From Carboxylicivirga agarovorans (lineage in GTDB: Bacteria > Bacteroidota > Bacteroidia > Bacteroidales > Marinilabiliaceae), in contig NZ_JBNGPA010000001.1 in assembly GCF_050589845.1 (NCBI RefSeq), positions 434,001 through 498,000 on the forward strand: a DNA stretch of 64,000 bases, read 5' to 3'. The stretch's first letter is position 1; every line of letters begins with the position of its first letter. Below the pieces are notes generated by a model that saw nothing but the letters and a program-made list of their open reading frames with translations, searched no databases and was not told the origin of the DNA. The position numbers were made by a program, and so were the translations under genes. Below are positions 1 through 8,761 of this stretch, piece after piece.

Positions 1-2103
1 AGTGCCATAGCGGAATTGAGCCGTACCAAACACAGAGTTGATCTGCTTTTTGAAATAATTTGGCTCGATGGTACGGTCAGCACCAAAACCGGGGCGTTGC
101 ATAGCCGGATCGGTGAAGTTCTCTTCAAAGGTATTGATCTGGTCAAACTCCTTGATCATACTTGCTGCACCACCATTAACAGTGATACCCCATCCATTAA
201 AATCTTTGTTGTATGACAGTAAACCGTCGATGTTGGTTTCTGTGTCACGGGAGTTACCCATCATTACACGTCCTCTTGTGTAATAAGGCGTACCGATAGG
301 CCACAATGAATTGTTTTTAAAGATGGTCAGGTCATTACCATAACGAACCATAGCACTCAGGTTGCTGTTGAAATTGTACTTGGCCTGTCCCATGCTTAAC
401 ACACGTTCCTTTTCATATTTATGCTTGATCTCGTTAAGGTTCCAGTAAATATTACTGTTACGGTTACCAAAACCAACAGGTAAACCTGTTTCAGGATCTT
501 TATAGTCTTTTAAGTCAGACAGTGGAACGTTATTAGGTACACCAACAAGGCTTACTGCAAATGGGCTGGCGCCGATCATCTGGTTAGATGACTCCTCATT
601 AATGTATGATAACTTAGCAGTCAATTCCAACTTACCACCCCAGGTCTTTGTACTTCCGTTCAAAGTAAAGATGTTACGATCGTAACTGGTGTTAGGCACC
701 ATTCCTGAGTTGTTCAGGTTACTATACGACATACGCATTGTTGAGTTCTCAGTATTGTGATTTACTGCAATGCTATTGCTTAAGGTCACACCCAGGTCGT
801 AGAAATTATTTTCGTTATCGTAGAATTTGTATTCACGCTCATCACCACGGTAGTTGGTATATGTTTGTCCATCGTATTTGGCACCCCACATCGCTGTGTT
901 ATCAGTTGCTTCCTGCTGGTTAGTTGGCATGTTTCCAAACGTTCCCTGTCCGTAAACATCTTGCCAGTCAGTGTAAATGCGGGCCTGATCAACCGTTGTG
1001 GTTGACACAAAATCAATGGTAGTACCTTCAGCGCCTTTACCTGATTTGGTTGTGATCATTACAACACCATTGATCGCACGTGAACCATAAAGAGCGGTTG
1101 CTGCTGCACCTTTTAACACAGAAATGTTTTCGATATCATCAGCTGCGATACCCGACATACCGTTACCAGAGTCGATACCACCATGATCTTTACTGTCCCC
1201 GTTTGAAAACTGCGTGTTAGAAATAGGCACACCATCAACTACATATAAAGGTTCGTTAGAACCATCGGCAATTGCAGTACCACGAATAATAACAGAGGTT
1301 GAACTACCAGGCCCCTGAGCTGTCGAGCTTACCTGAACACCCGAAAGGCGTCCTGAAAGCGCCGACATGGCATTGGCCGATTTAGCTGTTTCAAAAGCCT
1401 CATCACCGACTTCAGCAACTGAATAACCCAGCGCCTTCTTTTCACGCTTAATACCAAGTGCTGTTACCACCACTTCGTCCATATTCATTACGTCTTCCAG
1501 TAAGGTCACATCATATGATGCTCCGTTTGCGACCATCACTTCCTGTGTGGCGAAACCAATAAATGAATAAACGATAACACCGTTTGCAGGAGCATCAAGT
1601 GAGAACTGACCGTCAAGGTTAGTGATCGTACCTATGGTTGTTCCTTTTACAGAAACGTTAACACCAGGGATTCCCATTCCTGTGCGGTCAACTACTGTAC
1701 CCGATACTTTTACTTTATCCTGCTGCGTATTAGCAGCTTCATTCGCTTCTTCAGCTACAATTACTACTTGGTTTTCATACACCTTAAAGTCAGCATTACC
1801 AAGCACCTCTTCTAAAATATTTTCAACACTTTCGTTTTTGGCATTTACCGAAACAAGCTGATTGACATCAAGCGTTGCCTCATTGTACACAAACACCATA
1901 TTACTCTGTGCCTCAATGGCGTTAAGGCATTCCTGAAGCGTTACTTTTTTAAGTTTCAGATTAACCTTTTGTTCTGTCAATCGGTTCGATGCAAAAGCAC
2001 CGTTTGAACCAAGAATCATGATCAAGCATGCCAGGAAGCCTGCTTTCGTCAAATTTCTTGTTCTTACCGAGACAAAGGATTTCCATTTCTCAGTGAAATT
2101 CAT
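1..2103 (-). CDS. SusC/RagA-family TonB-linked outer-membrane receptor, 3' end missing
   Basis: The first 701 codons of a SusC-type receptor are present and the frame runs off the left edge. After a signal peptide (about residues 1-39) there is an STN domain (about 45-115), a carboxypeptidase-regulatory-like beta-sandwich (about 130-205) and a TonB plug that begins near VVVTALGIKR and carries a DGVP motif. Such proteins import oligosaccharides or peptides together with a SusD lipoprotein, which would lie to the left if present. The STN domain is the part that signals to FecR-type anti-sigma factors, and fecR plus an ECF sigma gene lie directly upstream, so autoregulated expression is likely (inference). 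The substrate cannot be read from the sequence. Confidence 0.93.
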   Translation of the reverse strand, partial: MNFTEKWKSFVSVRTRNLTKAGFLACLIMILGSNGAFASNRLTEQKVNLKLKKVTLQECLNAIEAQSNMVFVYNEATLDVNQLVSVNAKNESVENILEEVLGNADFKVYENQVVIVAEEANEAANTQQDKVKVSGTVVDRTGMGIPGVNVSVKGTTIGTITNLDGQFSLDAPANGVIVYSFIGFATQEVMVANGASYDVTLLEDVMNMDEVVVTALGIKREKKALGYSVAEVGDEAFETAKSANAMSALSGRLSGVQVSSTAQGPGSSTSVIIRGTAIADGSNEPLYVVDGVPISNTQFSNGDSKDHGGIDSGNGMSGIAADDIENISVLKGAAATALYGSRAINGVVMITTKSGKGAEGTTIDFVSTTTVDQARIYTDWQDVYGQGTFGNMPTNQQEATDNTAMWGAKYDGQTYTNYRGDEREYKFYDNENNFYDLGVTLSNSIAVNHNTENSTMRMSYSNLNNSGMVPNTSYDRNIFTLNGSTKTWGGKLELTAKLSYINEESSNQMIGASPFAVSLVGVPNNVPLSDLKDYKDPETGLPVGFGNRNSNIYWNLNEIKHKYEKERVLSMGQAKYNFNSNLSAMVRYGNDLTIFKNNSLWPIGTPYYTRGRVMMGNSRDTETNIDGLLSYNKDFNGWGITVNGGAASMIKEFDQINTFEENFTDPAMQRPGFGADRTIEPNYFKKQINSVFGTAQFRYGT

Positions 2104-2176
2104 AAATTAGTAATTTAATTAATTGATTAAAAAAAGCTTTGAAGGGTGTGTTTGTGAGAGAGCGCACCCTTTTTTT

Positions 2177-3340
2177 TTATTTCTGTATATAAAATTCTAT
2201 TTGATTGTTTTCAATTTTGTAATCCACGCCTGTTAAATCGCACAAGGCCATACAAACCTGCTCCACATTTTCATCGAGCAAGAGCTTGCCACTTAACTGC
2301 ATTGGCATGTCTTGCAATTCCCGGCAAACATTAATATCACAATTATAAAACTGCTCCATCTGCCTTGCCAGCATTCTGATATTGTTTTTATCCAATGTGA
2401 GGTAACCGTCTTTCCAACTGCTGTATATGGCAGCGTTAACACGATTGACCTGAAGTCTGCCCTCATTAACATGGTAGCTGCACTTTTGACCTGGTTTCAG
2501 AATTGTTTGCTGTTTGTTAAAAGTGGTATTCCTTTCAACCTTAAGCGAACCTTCTGTCAAGACAGCTGATACAACTCTACTGTTGTTGTATGAGCGAATG
2601 TTGAATGATGTTCCTAAAACAGTGTACGTCATTTCATCGGTCAATACCATAAAGGGCTTATCCTTATCATGACTGACATCGAAATAGCCCTCACCGACCA
2701 ACATCACCTCTCGTTTATCAACATCATTGAAGTGAATGGGGAAAATAAGCTGACTTCCGGCGTTGAGCCATACCCGCGTCCCATCATCCAGGGTAAGTTG
2801 AGCCGTTCGCCCGTAGGGTACCTGTATGGTATTTAAGTTCGATTGAGTTGTTTCAATATTTTCAGTATGCTCCTTATTATCCTCTACAAAATGAATCCCT
2901 TCTTCGTCGCTTGCCAGCAAGGCATGGCGTTCATTAATGGTCAGGCTTTGACCATCGGCTAAATGCAGAGTTGTACTTTTAACTGTTTCAGGGTTTTCTG
3001 TTTTTAAAGATGAATACTCATCATAAGTACTGTTAAGCGATTGAAAAGAAAGCCCTACAACTATTGTAATGGCTGCTGCTATTGAGCTTAAGGCAATGAT
3101 CAGCCTTTTATTGTCAGGCTTCTTCACTTTCATATTGTATTTGTCTGCAAACCTGTTCCAATCATCCTCTGCAGTAAGAATAAGCCTGGCTTCCGCCTCT
3201 TGCTTATATTTTTTAAATAGTTGCTTATTGGATTGACTTTTACGAAGCCATGCATCCAATACCACCACTTCCTCAGCCGAAGTTTCACCTGCCACATGCT
3301 TCTCGATCAGCAATCTGTATGTTTGATTAGTCTCTCCCAT
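2177..3340 (-). CDS. FecR-family anti-sigma factor
   Basis: This 387-residue inner-membrane protein has a cytoplasmic N-terminal region (about 1-75) that would hold the sigma factor, one membrane segment near residues 79-98, a periplasmic FecR domain (about 170-270, with YGRTAQLTLDDGTRVWLN) and a C-terminal DUF4974-type domain. It would relay the occupancy of the downstream SusC receptor to the ECF sigma factor encoded 77 bp upstream. Length and domain order are normal for Bacteroidetes FecR proteins. The 73-bp gap to the receptor gene fits co-transcription. The SusC partner is inferred from order and from the STN domain. Confidence 0.92.
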   Translation of the reverse strand: MGETNQTYRLLIEKHVAGETSAEEVVVLDAWLRKSQSNKQLFKKYKQEAEARLILTAEDDWNRFADKYNMKVKKPDNKRLIIALSSIAAAITIVVGLSFQSLNSTYDEYSSLKTENPETVKSTTLHLADGQSLTINERHALLASDEEGIHFVEDNKEHTENIETTQSNLNTIQVPYGRTAQLTLDDGTRVWLNAGSQLIFPIHFNDVDKREVMLVGEGYFDVSHDKDKPFMVLTDEMTYTVLGTSFNIRSYNNSRVVSAVLTEGSLKVERNTTFNKQQTILKPGQKCSYHVNEGRLQVNRVNAAIYSSWKDGYLTLDKNNIRMLARQMEQFYNCDINVCRELQDMPMQLSGKLLLDENVEQVCMALCDLTGVDYKIENNQIEFYIQK

Positions 3341-3417
3341 TTTCGTGTCTTACACTTTAACTACATGCACTCATTCAAATCCCCACAAACTTTTTATAAA
3401 AAAAAGCGACAAACGAT

Positions 3418-4005
3418 CTATGGAAGTATGGTCAGAATAAATATAGCCGTCTTCAGGTGCTTCAATCTCGAACGCAGACTCTTGTTTGCCAAGGTAATAT
3501 GACGCTCAACACCTTTAGAGCTAATATTGAGTTGCTGAGCTATTTCATTATGGGATTGTCCTTCGATTTTGGATAAGCGGAAGACTTCTTTGCGCTTATC
3601 GGGTAGTTCATCAATGGCTTTTACTATTTCAGAAAAGACATAAAAATGATCAGCATCCACATCCTGCAGTTCAAAATCCAGGCGGTAAACGCGGTCAATG
3701 GCTTCATAATTTTTGGCAAAAGCAACAAACTTCTCATGCACCTTATCATGATCAAGCTTGTTTAAACACTGGTTCCTGATTGAGCGATACATTAAACCAA
3801 TAACCGATTGATCCGTATCTATAGAAGTCCTATTATCCCATAACTTAAAAAAGGTGTCCTGCACAATATCTTCTGCCTCATCAGACCGGCAAACAAACAT
3901 ACCCGCGTAGTTGCACAAACGTTTAAAATACGTTTTATAAAAAACCTGAAAAGCATCCATATCTCCCGCTTTAATTTTTAGGAGCATTTCCTTTTTCTGG
4001 CTCAT
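3418..4005 (-). CDS. RNA polymerase sigma-70 factor, ECF subfamily
   Basis: This is a 195-residue sigma factor with region 2 (about residues 10-80, including the EAEDIVQDTFFKLW stretch) and region 4 (about 125-185, with a helix-turn-helix around GQSHNEIAQQLNISSKGVERHI). It belongs to the Bacteroidetes FecI-like group that controls SusC/SusD receptor genes. It is the first gene of a minus-strand set sigma-fecR-susC. A -7-like box, TACATTTG on the minus strand, lies at 4144-4151 and would give a 5' leader of about 130 nt. The C-terminus (TAIFILTILP) is unusually hydrophobic. Confidence 0.92.
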   Translation of the reverse strand: MSQKKEMLLKIKAGDMDAFQVFYKTYFKRLCNYAGMFVCRSDEAEDIVQDTFFKLWDNRTSIDTDQSVIGLMYRSIRNQCLNKLDHDKVHEKFVAFAKNYEAIDRVYRLDFELQDVDADHFYVFSEIVKAIDELPDKRKEVFRLSKIEGQSHNEIAQQLNISSKGVERHITLANKSLRSRLKHLKTAIFILTILP

Positions 4006-4532
4006 ACGATTTAGATTTTATGACAAATTGTTAGCTGTGGGGCAATACCATTGCTGCAGAACTGAGCTTTAGTTGGTATAACCGTTGACGAAAGTAATTT
4101 TAATGGCATATTGCTACAATGGACAAATGTTCAGCTAGGTATACAAATGTATATCTCCTTTATAACCTTTTAAATGACTGTCACTTACAAAGCGCCACAT
4201 TAGTCTCCCGGAGTGGAAAATAAAACATTTCAGCCTGACATTGGTCACAATTTCAAGACATTACCGCATAGCTGAAATCAAAAATGCAGCCTTGTTAAAG
4301 AAGAAGAGATATGAAAAGGTCTAAGCTTTTAAGGAAAAAGGCAGTCGCGTTCGCGGTGTAAGGTTTAACCCTGCAGGTGAAAAGGTTTAAGCTATTATGA
4401 GGACGGTTTTAACGGTTTGTGCTTATAGGTTATTTCTAACATCAAAATCCGGGATAATTTATGACGGTATGATCGCTAATGTTCAATGGGACTCCCGATC
4501 AATATCTCTTAGGTTTGTATAATTGTTGAATC

Positions 4533-4581
4533 GTCGAACTGTCTAACCCGATAAGCCCTTTAGGCAGTTTAGCAGTTCGAC
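4533..4581. repeat. Imperfect inverted repeat
   Basis: The arm gtcgaactgtctaa (4533-4546) is matched in reverse complement by ttagcagttcgac (4569-4581) with one base missing. It lies between divergent transcription units and has no following T-tract, so a regulatory or mobile-repeat origin is as likely as a terminator. Confidence 0.5.
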
Positions 4582-4713
4582 TTCAGATGACTATCGGAAT
4601 AATCATTTCGACAAACTAACACATATTCGAATCAATACGATCAACTACCTGCGATTGTACACTTACCGGATGATTAACAACAAGCGCTTATACTCAAGCG
4701 ATATGTTAGAATA

Positions 4714-4743
4714 CAAAAAATCCCCTCGATTACTCAAGGGGAT
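4714..4743 (-). terminator. Rho-independent terminator after pdxA
   Basis: On the minus strand a 10-bp stem (ATCCCCTTGA/TCGAGGGGAT, one G-U pair) with a GTAA loop is followed by TTTTTT. It begins 26 bp after the pdxA stop codon. Confidence 0.9.
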
Positions 4744-4769
4744 CTGATCTATTGTCTTATAACTAATTG

Positions 4770-5837
4770 TTATTGGTCTTTCTGTTCCAGTTCGTTCACA
4801 TCATAGCTCTTAAGCGGATTCTTTGACAGTTCAATATTCATTCGGCGATTACGGCATACGTCGACCGCCAAATAAACAGCTTGTTTAAAAGAATCGGCAT
4901 TGGCCTTGTCCTGTCCGGCTATTTCAAATGCTGTTCCGTGGTCAGGTGATGTTCTGATAAAAGGCAAACCTGCTGTGAAGTTGACGCCTTTGGAGAATGT
5001 TAGCGTTTTAAAAGGTGCCAATCCCTGATCATGGTACATGGCTAAAATAGCATCGAAATTGCGGAACTGGTCACTACCAAATAAACCGTCGGCCGGATAT
5101 GGCCCTAATGCCATAATTCCTTCTTCCTTGGCTTTAGCAAGAGTTGGAATAATTATTTCCTGCTCCTCATTACCCAAAACACCTCCATCGCCTGCATGCG
5201 GATTCAATCCTAACACGGCAATACGCGGTTTGCGCACAGAGAAGTCCTGCTGCAGTGTTTTATTCAATGTTCTTAGTTTAGTAATGATGTTTTCTTCTGT
5301 AATTTTCGAAGCCACATCTTTGATTGGTACATGGCCTGCCACAACACCAACTTTCATATGTTCCGATACCATGAGCATTAATGCTTCGCCCTCTCCTGCA
5401 GCCTGGTGCAGATATTCGGTATGGCCGGGGAAGTTGAATGATTCAGACTGTATATTTTCCTTATTAATAGGAGCTGTTACCAATACATCTATTTTACCTT
5501 CTTTCAGGTCATTTACCGCCTTTTCCAGTGCTTTAAATGCCGAATCACCACCAATGCTGGTTGATTTACCAAGCTCAACACGAATGTTATCATCAAGACA
5601 ATTAATAATATTGACGCGCTTATTGTGAGCATCATCAACACTATTGATACTGTTCAGACTGAAATTCGGAATATTTAAAGCCTTACGGTGATAGGCTGCC
5701 ACTTTTGACGAACCATATATTACCGGAATGAAAGAATCAAAGATTCTGGCATCAGATAAAGCCTTGAATATAACCTCGTAACCAATCCCGTTTATGTCGC
5801 CGTGGGTGATTCCCACCTTTATTTTACCTTCGCTCAT
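4770..5837 (-). CDS. pdxA: 4-hydroxythreonine-4-phosphate dehydrogenase
   Basis: PdxA oxidises 4-phosphooxy-threonine with NAD in the deoxyxylulose-phosphate-independent branch of pyridoxal-phosphate synthesis. The 355-residue protein shows the family motifs: ITHGDINGIG at the N-terminus, FPGHTEYL (metal-binding His), GLNPHAGDGG, AMYHDQGLAPFK (metal-binding His) and TSPDHGTAFEIAG. Length is normal. It lies 71 bp downstream of pepA on the same strand and is closed by its own terminator, so it is the last gene of that unit. Confidence 0.97.
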   Translation of the reverse strand: MSEGKIKVGITHGDINGIGYEVIFKALSDARIFDSFIPVIYGSSKVAAYHRKALNIPNFSLNSINSVDDAHNKRVNIINCLDDNIRVELGKSTSIGGDSAFKALEKAVNDLKEGKIDVLVTAPINKENIQSESFNFPGHTEYLHQAAGEGEALMLMVSEHMKVGVVAGHVPIKDVASKITEENIITKLRTLNKTLQQDFSVRKPRIAVLGLNPHAGDGGVLGNEEQEIIIPTLAKAKEEGIMALGPYPADGLFGSDQFRNFDAILAMYHDQGLAPFKTLTFSKGVNFTAGLPFIRTSPDHGTAFEIAGQDKANADSFKQAVYLAVDVCRNRRMNIELSKNPLKSYDVNELEQKDQ

Positions 5838-5908
5838 ATGTTCTGTTTTTCTGATATTACAAACTGTAAATCAGTTATTATGCATTAAAATTAATATAAA
5901 TTACTGAA

Positions 5909-7342
5909 CTAGCACCTGCTTTTCAAAAACTCATACAACATTCTAACACCAACACCAGAAGCTCCCGAACCACGATAGCTATCGTCTTTCTTAACAAAAG
6001 CAGGTCCGGCAATATCAAGGTGAATCCATGGACTATCAACAAAATGACTCAGGAATTTACCTGCTGTAATTGCTCCAGCCTCTCTACCTCCCAGGTTTTT
6101 AATATCAGCAATATCTGATTTGATCAACTCCCCATATTCGTCCCAGAAGGGGAATTGTACAACTCGTTCATATACACAATCGCCAGCATCATGCAGTTGT
6201 TTGAACACATCATCTGATGCTGTTCCCATACCAACAGTGGCATATTGACCAAGAGCCATGACGGCACTACCGGTGAGGGTTGCCAGGTCAATAACCAACT
6301 CAGGCTCGTATTTTTTTGAATAGGATAAGGCATCTGCCAGGATCAAACGACCTTCAGCATCGGTATTTAATACTTCAACGGTTTTACCGTTATGCATCGT
6401 TAAAATATCACCCGGAACAATGGCATTACCTCCCGGACGGTTGTCTGTGGCAGGTACTAATCCAATTACATGAACAGGTAGTTTATTAGACGCAACCGCT
6501 ACCATGGTTCCTACAACTGATGCAGCTCCACCCATGTCGGCTTTCATATCATCAAGGCTACCCGGAGGTGTCTTCAGGTTAATACCACCAGTATCGAACA
6601 CAACGCCTTTACCTACCAGTACAACAGGCTTTTCGTTGCCGGCATTCTCTGGTTTCCACTCCAGTATATGGAAAGCCGGTGGGTCAACGCTTCCTTTGTT
6701 AACACCTAAAAGACCACCAAACTTAAGGGTTTCCAATTTTGATTTGTTAAATATCTCAACATCGAAGCCATGAACAGCACCCAGCTCAGTTATGCGCTCA
6801 GAAAGCTCCTCAACATTTAATGTCGAGACTGGCTCATTAACCAAATCACGGGTTACAAACACAGCATTACTCAGTAAACGCAATTCTTCAAGGGCGCACT
6901 GGGTCAATTCAGATGAGGCAACATATATAGTTAATTCATCAGCCACTTCTTTCTTTTCAGATTTGTATTTACCAAAGCTGTATGACGACAATGCTAATCC
7001 TTCGCTTAAAGCGAGTGTAAGGGCTTTATCCCCCACCAGATCGTAGATACAAACACCAGTTTGTTTATCATTTTTCAGTCCCTTATAAATTGTCGAACCA
7101 TCTTTGCGCAAAGCCTCATAGCCCTTGTTGTTCAATTCGTCATCGGCAACAATGCGTACATAATACACAATGTTATAATTTTGAATTGTTATCAGTTTCT
7201 CCTTGGCTTCCACCTTAGCTTCAACATATGCCAAAGCATCATTATTAAAACCAAAGTCCTTAAGTAAAGCAGTGTCTTTAACAAGGAATATATTTCTGAC
7301 GCCTTCCGGACGTTCTCCCGTATGTTTTATTGATAGTTGCAT
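5909..7342 (-). CDS. pepA: Leucyl aminopeptidase, peptidase family M17
   Basis: This cytosolic di-zinc aminopeptidase of 477 residues removes N-terminal residues from peptides. The catalytic C-terminal half contains the signature GKGVVFDTGGINLK, the metal-site segment DDMKADMGGAA and the diagnostic NTDAEGRLILADAL, which carries metal ligands and the bicarbonate-binding Arg. The N-terminal domain is divergent, as in most of the family. It starts 9 bp after the small gene upstream, and with the two envelope genes before that it looks like one unit. It fits the peptide-use theme of the window. Confidence 0.96.
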   Translation of the reverse strand: MQLSIKHTGERPEGVRNIFLVKDTALLKDFGFNNDALAYVEAKVEAKEKLITIQNYNIVYYVRIVADDELNNKGYEALRKDGSTIYKGLKNDKQTGVCIYDLVGDKALTLALSEGLALSSYSFGKYKSEKKEVADELTIYVASSELTQCALEELRLLSNAVFVTRDLVNEPVSTLNVEELSERITELGAVHGFDVEIFNKSKLETLKFGGLLGVNKGSVDPPAFHILEWKPENAGNEKPVVLVGKGVVFDTGGINLKTPPGSLDDMKADMGGAASVVGTMVAVASNKLPVHVIGLVPATDNRPGGNAIVPGDILTMHNGKTVEVLNTDAEGRLILADALSYSKKYEPELVIDLATLTGSAVMALGQYATVGMGTASDDVFKQLHDAGDCVYERVVQFPFWDEYGELIKSDIADIKNLGGREAGAITAGKFLSHFVDSPWIHLDIAGPAFVKKDDSYRGSGASGVGVRMLYEFLKSRC

Positions 7343-7351
7343 AGGTATGTT

Positions 7352-7756
7352 TTATTCTGACAGCTCGGGTGAGTCAGTTGACTGACCTTGTCCCTGAGCC
7401 TTGAAATATTCTCTAATCATTACTTTCTTCATCTCACGATGAATGATCAATTCAGTCAATGCATCTTCATATGAGGCATCCCCCATTTCCTTTTGATACC
7501 TGGCCACCTGGTTTTCAGTAACATCGATACGGTACAAAAAATTAAGAAATTGAGAATAATGCTCACCCATAATGTGCACAATATGAACACGCATTTGCTT
7601 GAACACCTCATCGTAAAAGCCCTCGATGTTACCTGAAAAAGTAACCTCAAAGCCAAATTCGGCAAAGTCTTTCGTGATCTGTGCAGCGGCCTTTCTGATC
7701 AAATCATCACGGCCACAGGCTTGTCGTAGTGCCTGACTGTTTAGTTCGGGAAGCAT
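7352..7756 (-). CDS. Conserved small protein of unknown function
   Basis: I do not recognise a named family. The 134-residue protein has no signal peptide or membrane segment and is mostly helical and charged. It has an N-terminal part (LNSQALRQACGRDDLIRKAA) and a C-terminal helix rich in Met, Lys and Arg that ends in a low-complexity QGQGQ tail. It is packed between the DUF4837 gene (3 bp) and pepA (9 bp), so it is almost surely translated as part of that unit. Tight packing is the main support. Confidence 0.75.
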   Translation of the reverse strand: MLPELNSQALRQACGRDDLIRKAAAQITKDFAEFGFEVTFSGNIEGFYDEVFKQMRVHIVHIMGEHYSQFLNFLYRIDVTENQVARYQKEMGDASYEDALTELIIHREMKKVMIREYFKAQGQGQSTDSPELSE

Positions 7757-7759
7757 AAA

Positions 7760-8746
7760 TCAGTTAAAGCTAAATGTATACATTAATGCTTCCATCTGGC
7801 GTATCTTATCTCGCTTATCCGGTTTTTCGGGTGAATAAACAAAACCATCTGTGATCACAACCCTGTTGTTCTTTTTATCAAGATGTGCCTGAAGAATAAA
7901 CGGGCCGCCCATCATATCGTTTTGCACTTTCCATAAACCACGTAATTCAACAACCTCGTTTCCATTGATATTTGCTTTCTTATAAAGAACAGGAAAGCGG
8001 TGCTCTGTTGTCATAAATGAACCGGCTGATGGTCCCGGAACATTTTTATTCAATATTGAATCACGCTTGTTCAGCAGATATTCTTTTGAGAATGTTCCTT
8101 CACCAACGTATGGAAACTCATAAACGAACATACCCTGAAAACCCCAATCAGCGTCTTCCTGCATCCACACAAATGAATCAAGCGATTTTTTATTATTCAA
8201 ACTTATTGGCACATTCATTCTTACTCTGAATGTTGAGTCAACACGCTTCACCATTTCATCACTTGGATATCGTTTATACGAAGCAATAAAACGCTCTCTT
8301 TCTGCTTTGTTAAAAAAGCTAAGAATTTTCAGCTGATGCTCATCAACAAGTTTCTTTAAAGCAGCGGTATCCTTTGCAGTAATACCAACAACAGCCTGCG
8401 GACGCGCCCACCTGTCTTTATAATATTTAACCGCATTTTCTTCAACGTCATATTTAACGGTTACAATCACCACGTTACGTATTGTTTTCATAAAGTTTGC
8501 GAACGAACGATGTGGTGCCACACTCATTTTAAAATGCGGTTCCGCCTGTGGTAAACCTAAATACGTTTCTCTTAACAGGTTTTGTAACTCAACTCCCCCC
8601 GGAGACGTTTTGATCTTATCATCCATTACCACCAGCATTTCGCCGGCTTTACCACCTACGTTTGGCTTATGACCGGTGTTCTTATCTTTGCAGGCATAAG
8701 CTGCTAAAACCACCATAATCAGAAGTACATATTTTGAATATCTCAT
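7760..8746 (-). CDS. DUF4837-family lipoprotein
   Basis: This is a 328-residue exported lipoprotein. The N-terminus (MRYSKYVLLIMVVLAAYACKDK) is a lipoprotein signal with its Cys at residue 19. The early GGKAGEMLVVMDD segment and the overall length match the Bacteroidetes-only DUF4837 family, whose function is unknown. It follows the MltD-like transglycosylase gene by 15 bp, which suggests a role at the cell wall or outer membrane (inference from context only). Confidence 0.85.
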   Translation of the reverse strand: MRYSKYVLLIMVVLAAYACKDKNTGHKPNVGGKAGEMLVVMDDKIKTSPGGVELQNLLRETYLGLPQAEPHFKMSVAPHRSFANFMKTIRNVVIVTVKYDVEENAVKYYKDRWARPQAVVGITAKDTAALKKLVDEHQLKILSFFNKAERERFIASYKRYPSDEMVKRVDSTFRVRMNVPISLNNKKSLDSFVWMQEDADWGFQGMFVYEFPYVGEGTFSKEYLLNKRDSILNKNVPGPSAGSFMTTEHRFPVLYKKANINGNEVVELRGLWKVQNDMMGGPFILQAHLDKKNNRVVITDGFVYSPEKPDKRDKIRQMEALMYTFSFN

Positions 8747-8761
8747 ATCAGATTGATTTAA

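Larger units (their letters stand above)
4006..4769. other. Intergenic region of about 760 bp without a gene
   Basis: No reading frame with convincing coding character was found on either strand. The region holds a possible -7 box for the sigma gene (4144-4151, minus), two near-identical direct repeats beginning gaaaaggt at about 4313 and 4379, an imperfect inverted repeat at 4533-4581 and the pdxA terminator at 4714-4743. Confidence 0.6.

Noticed and set aside
16..1861. Plus-strand and antisense frames of 60-79 codons over the first 2 kb
   Set aside because: They are shadows of the SusC reading frame, which is unbroken from 2103 to the window edge.
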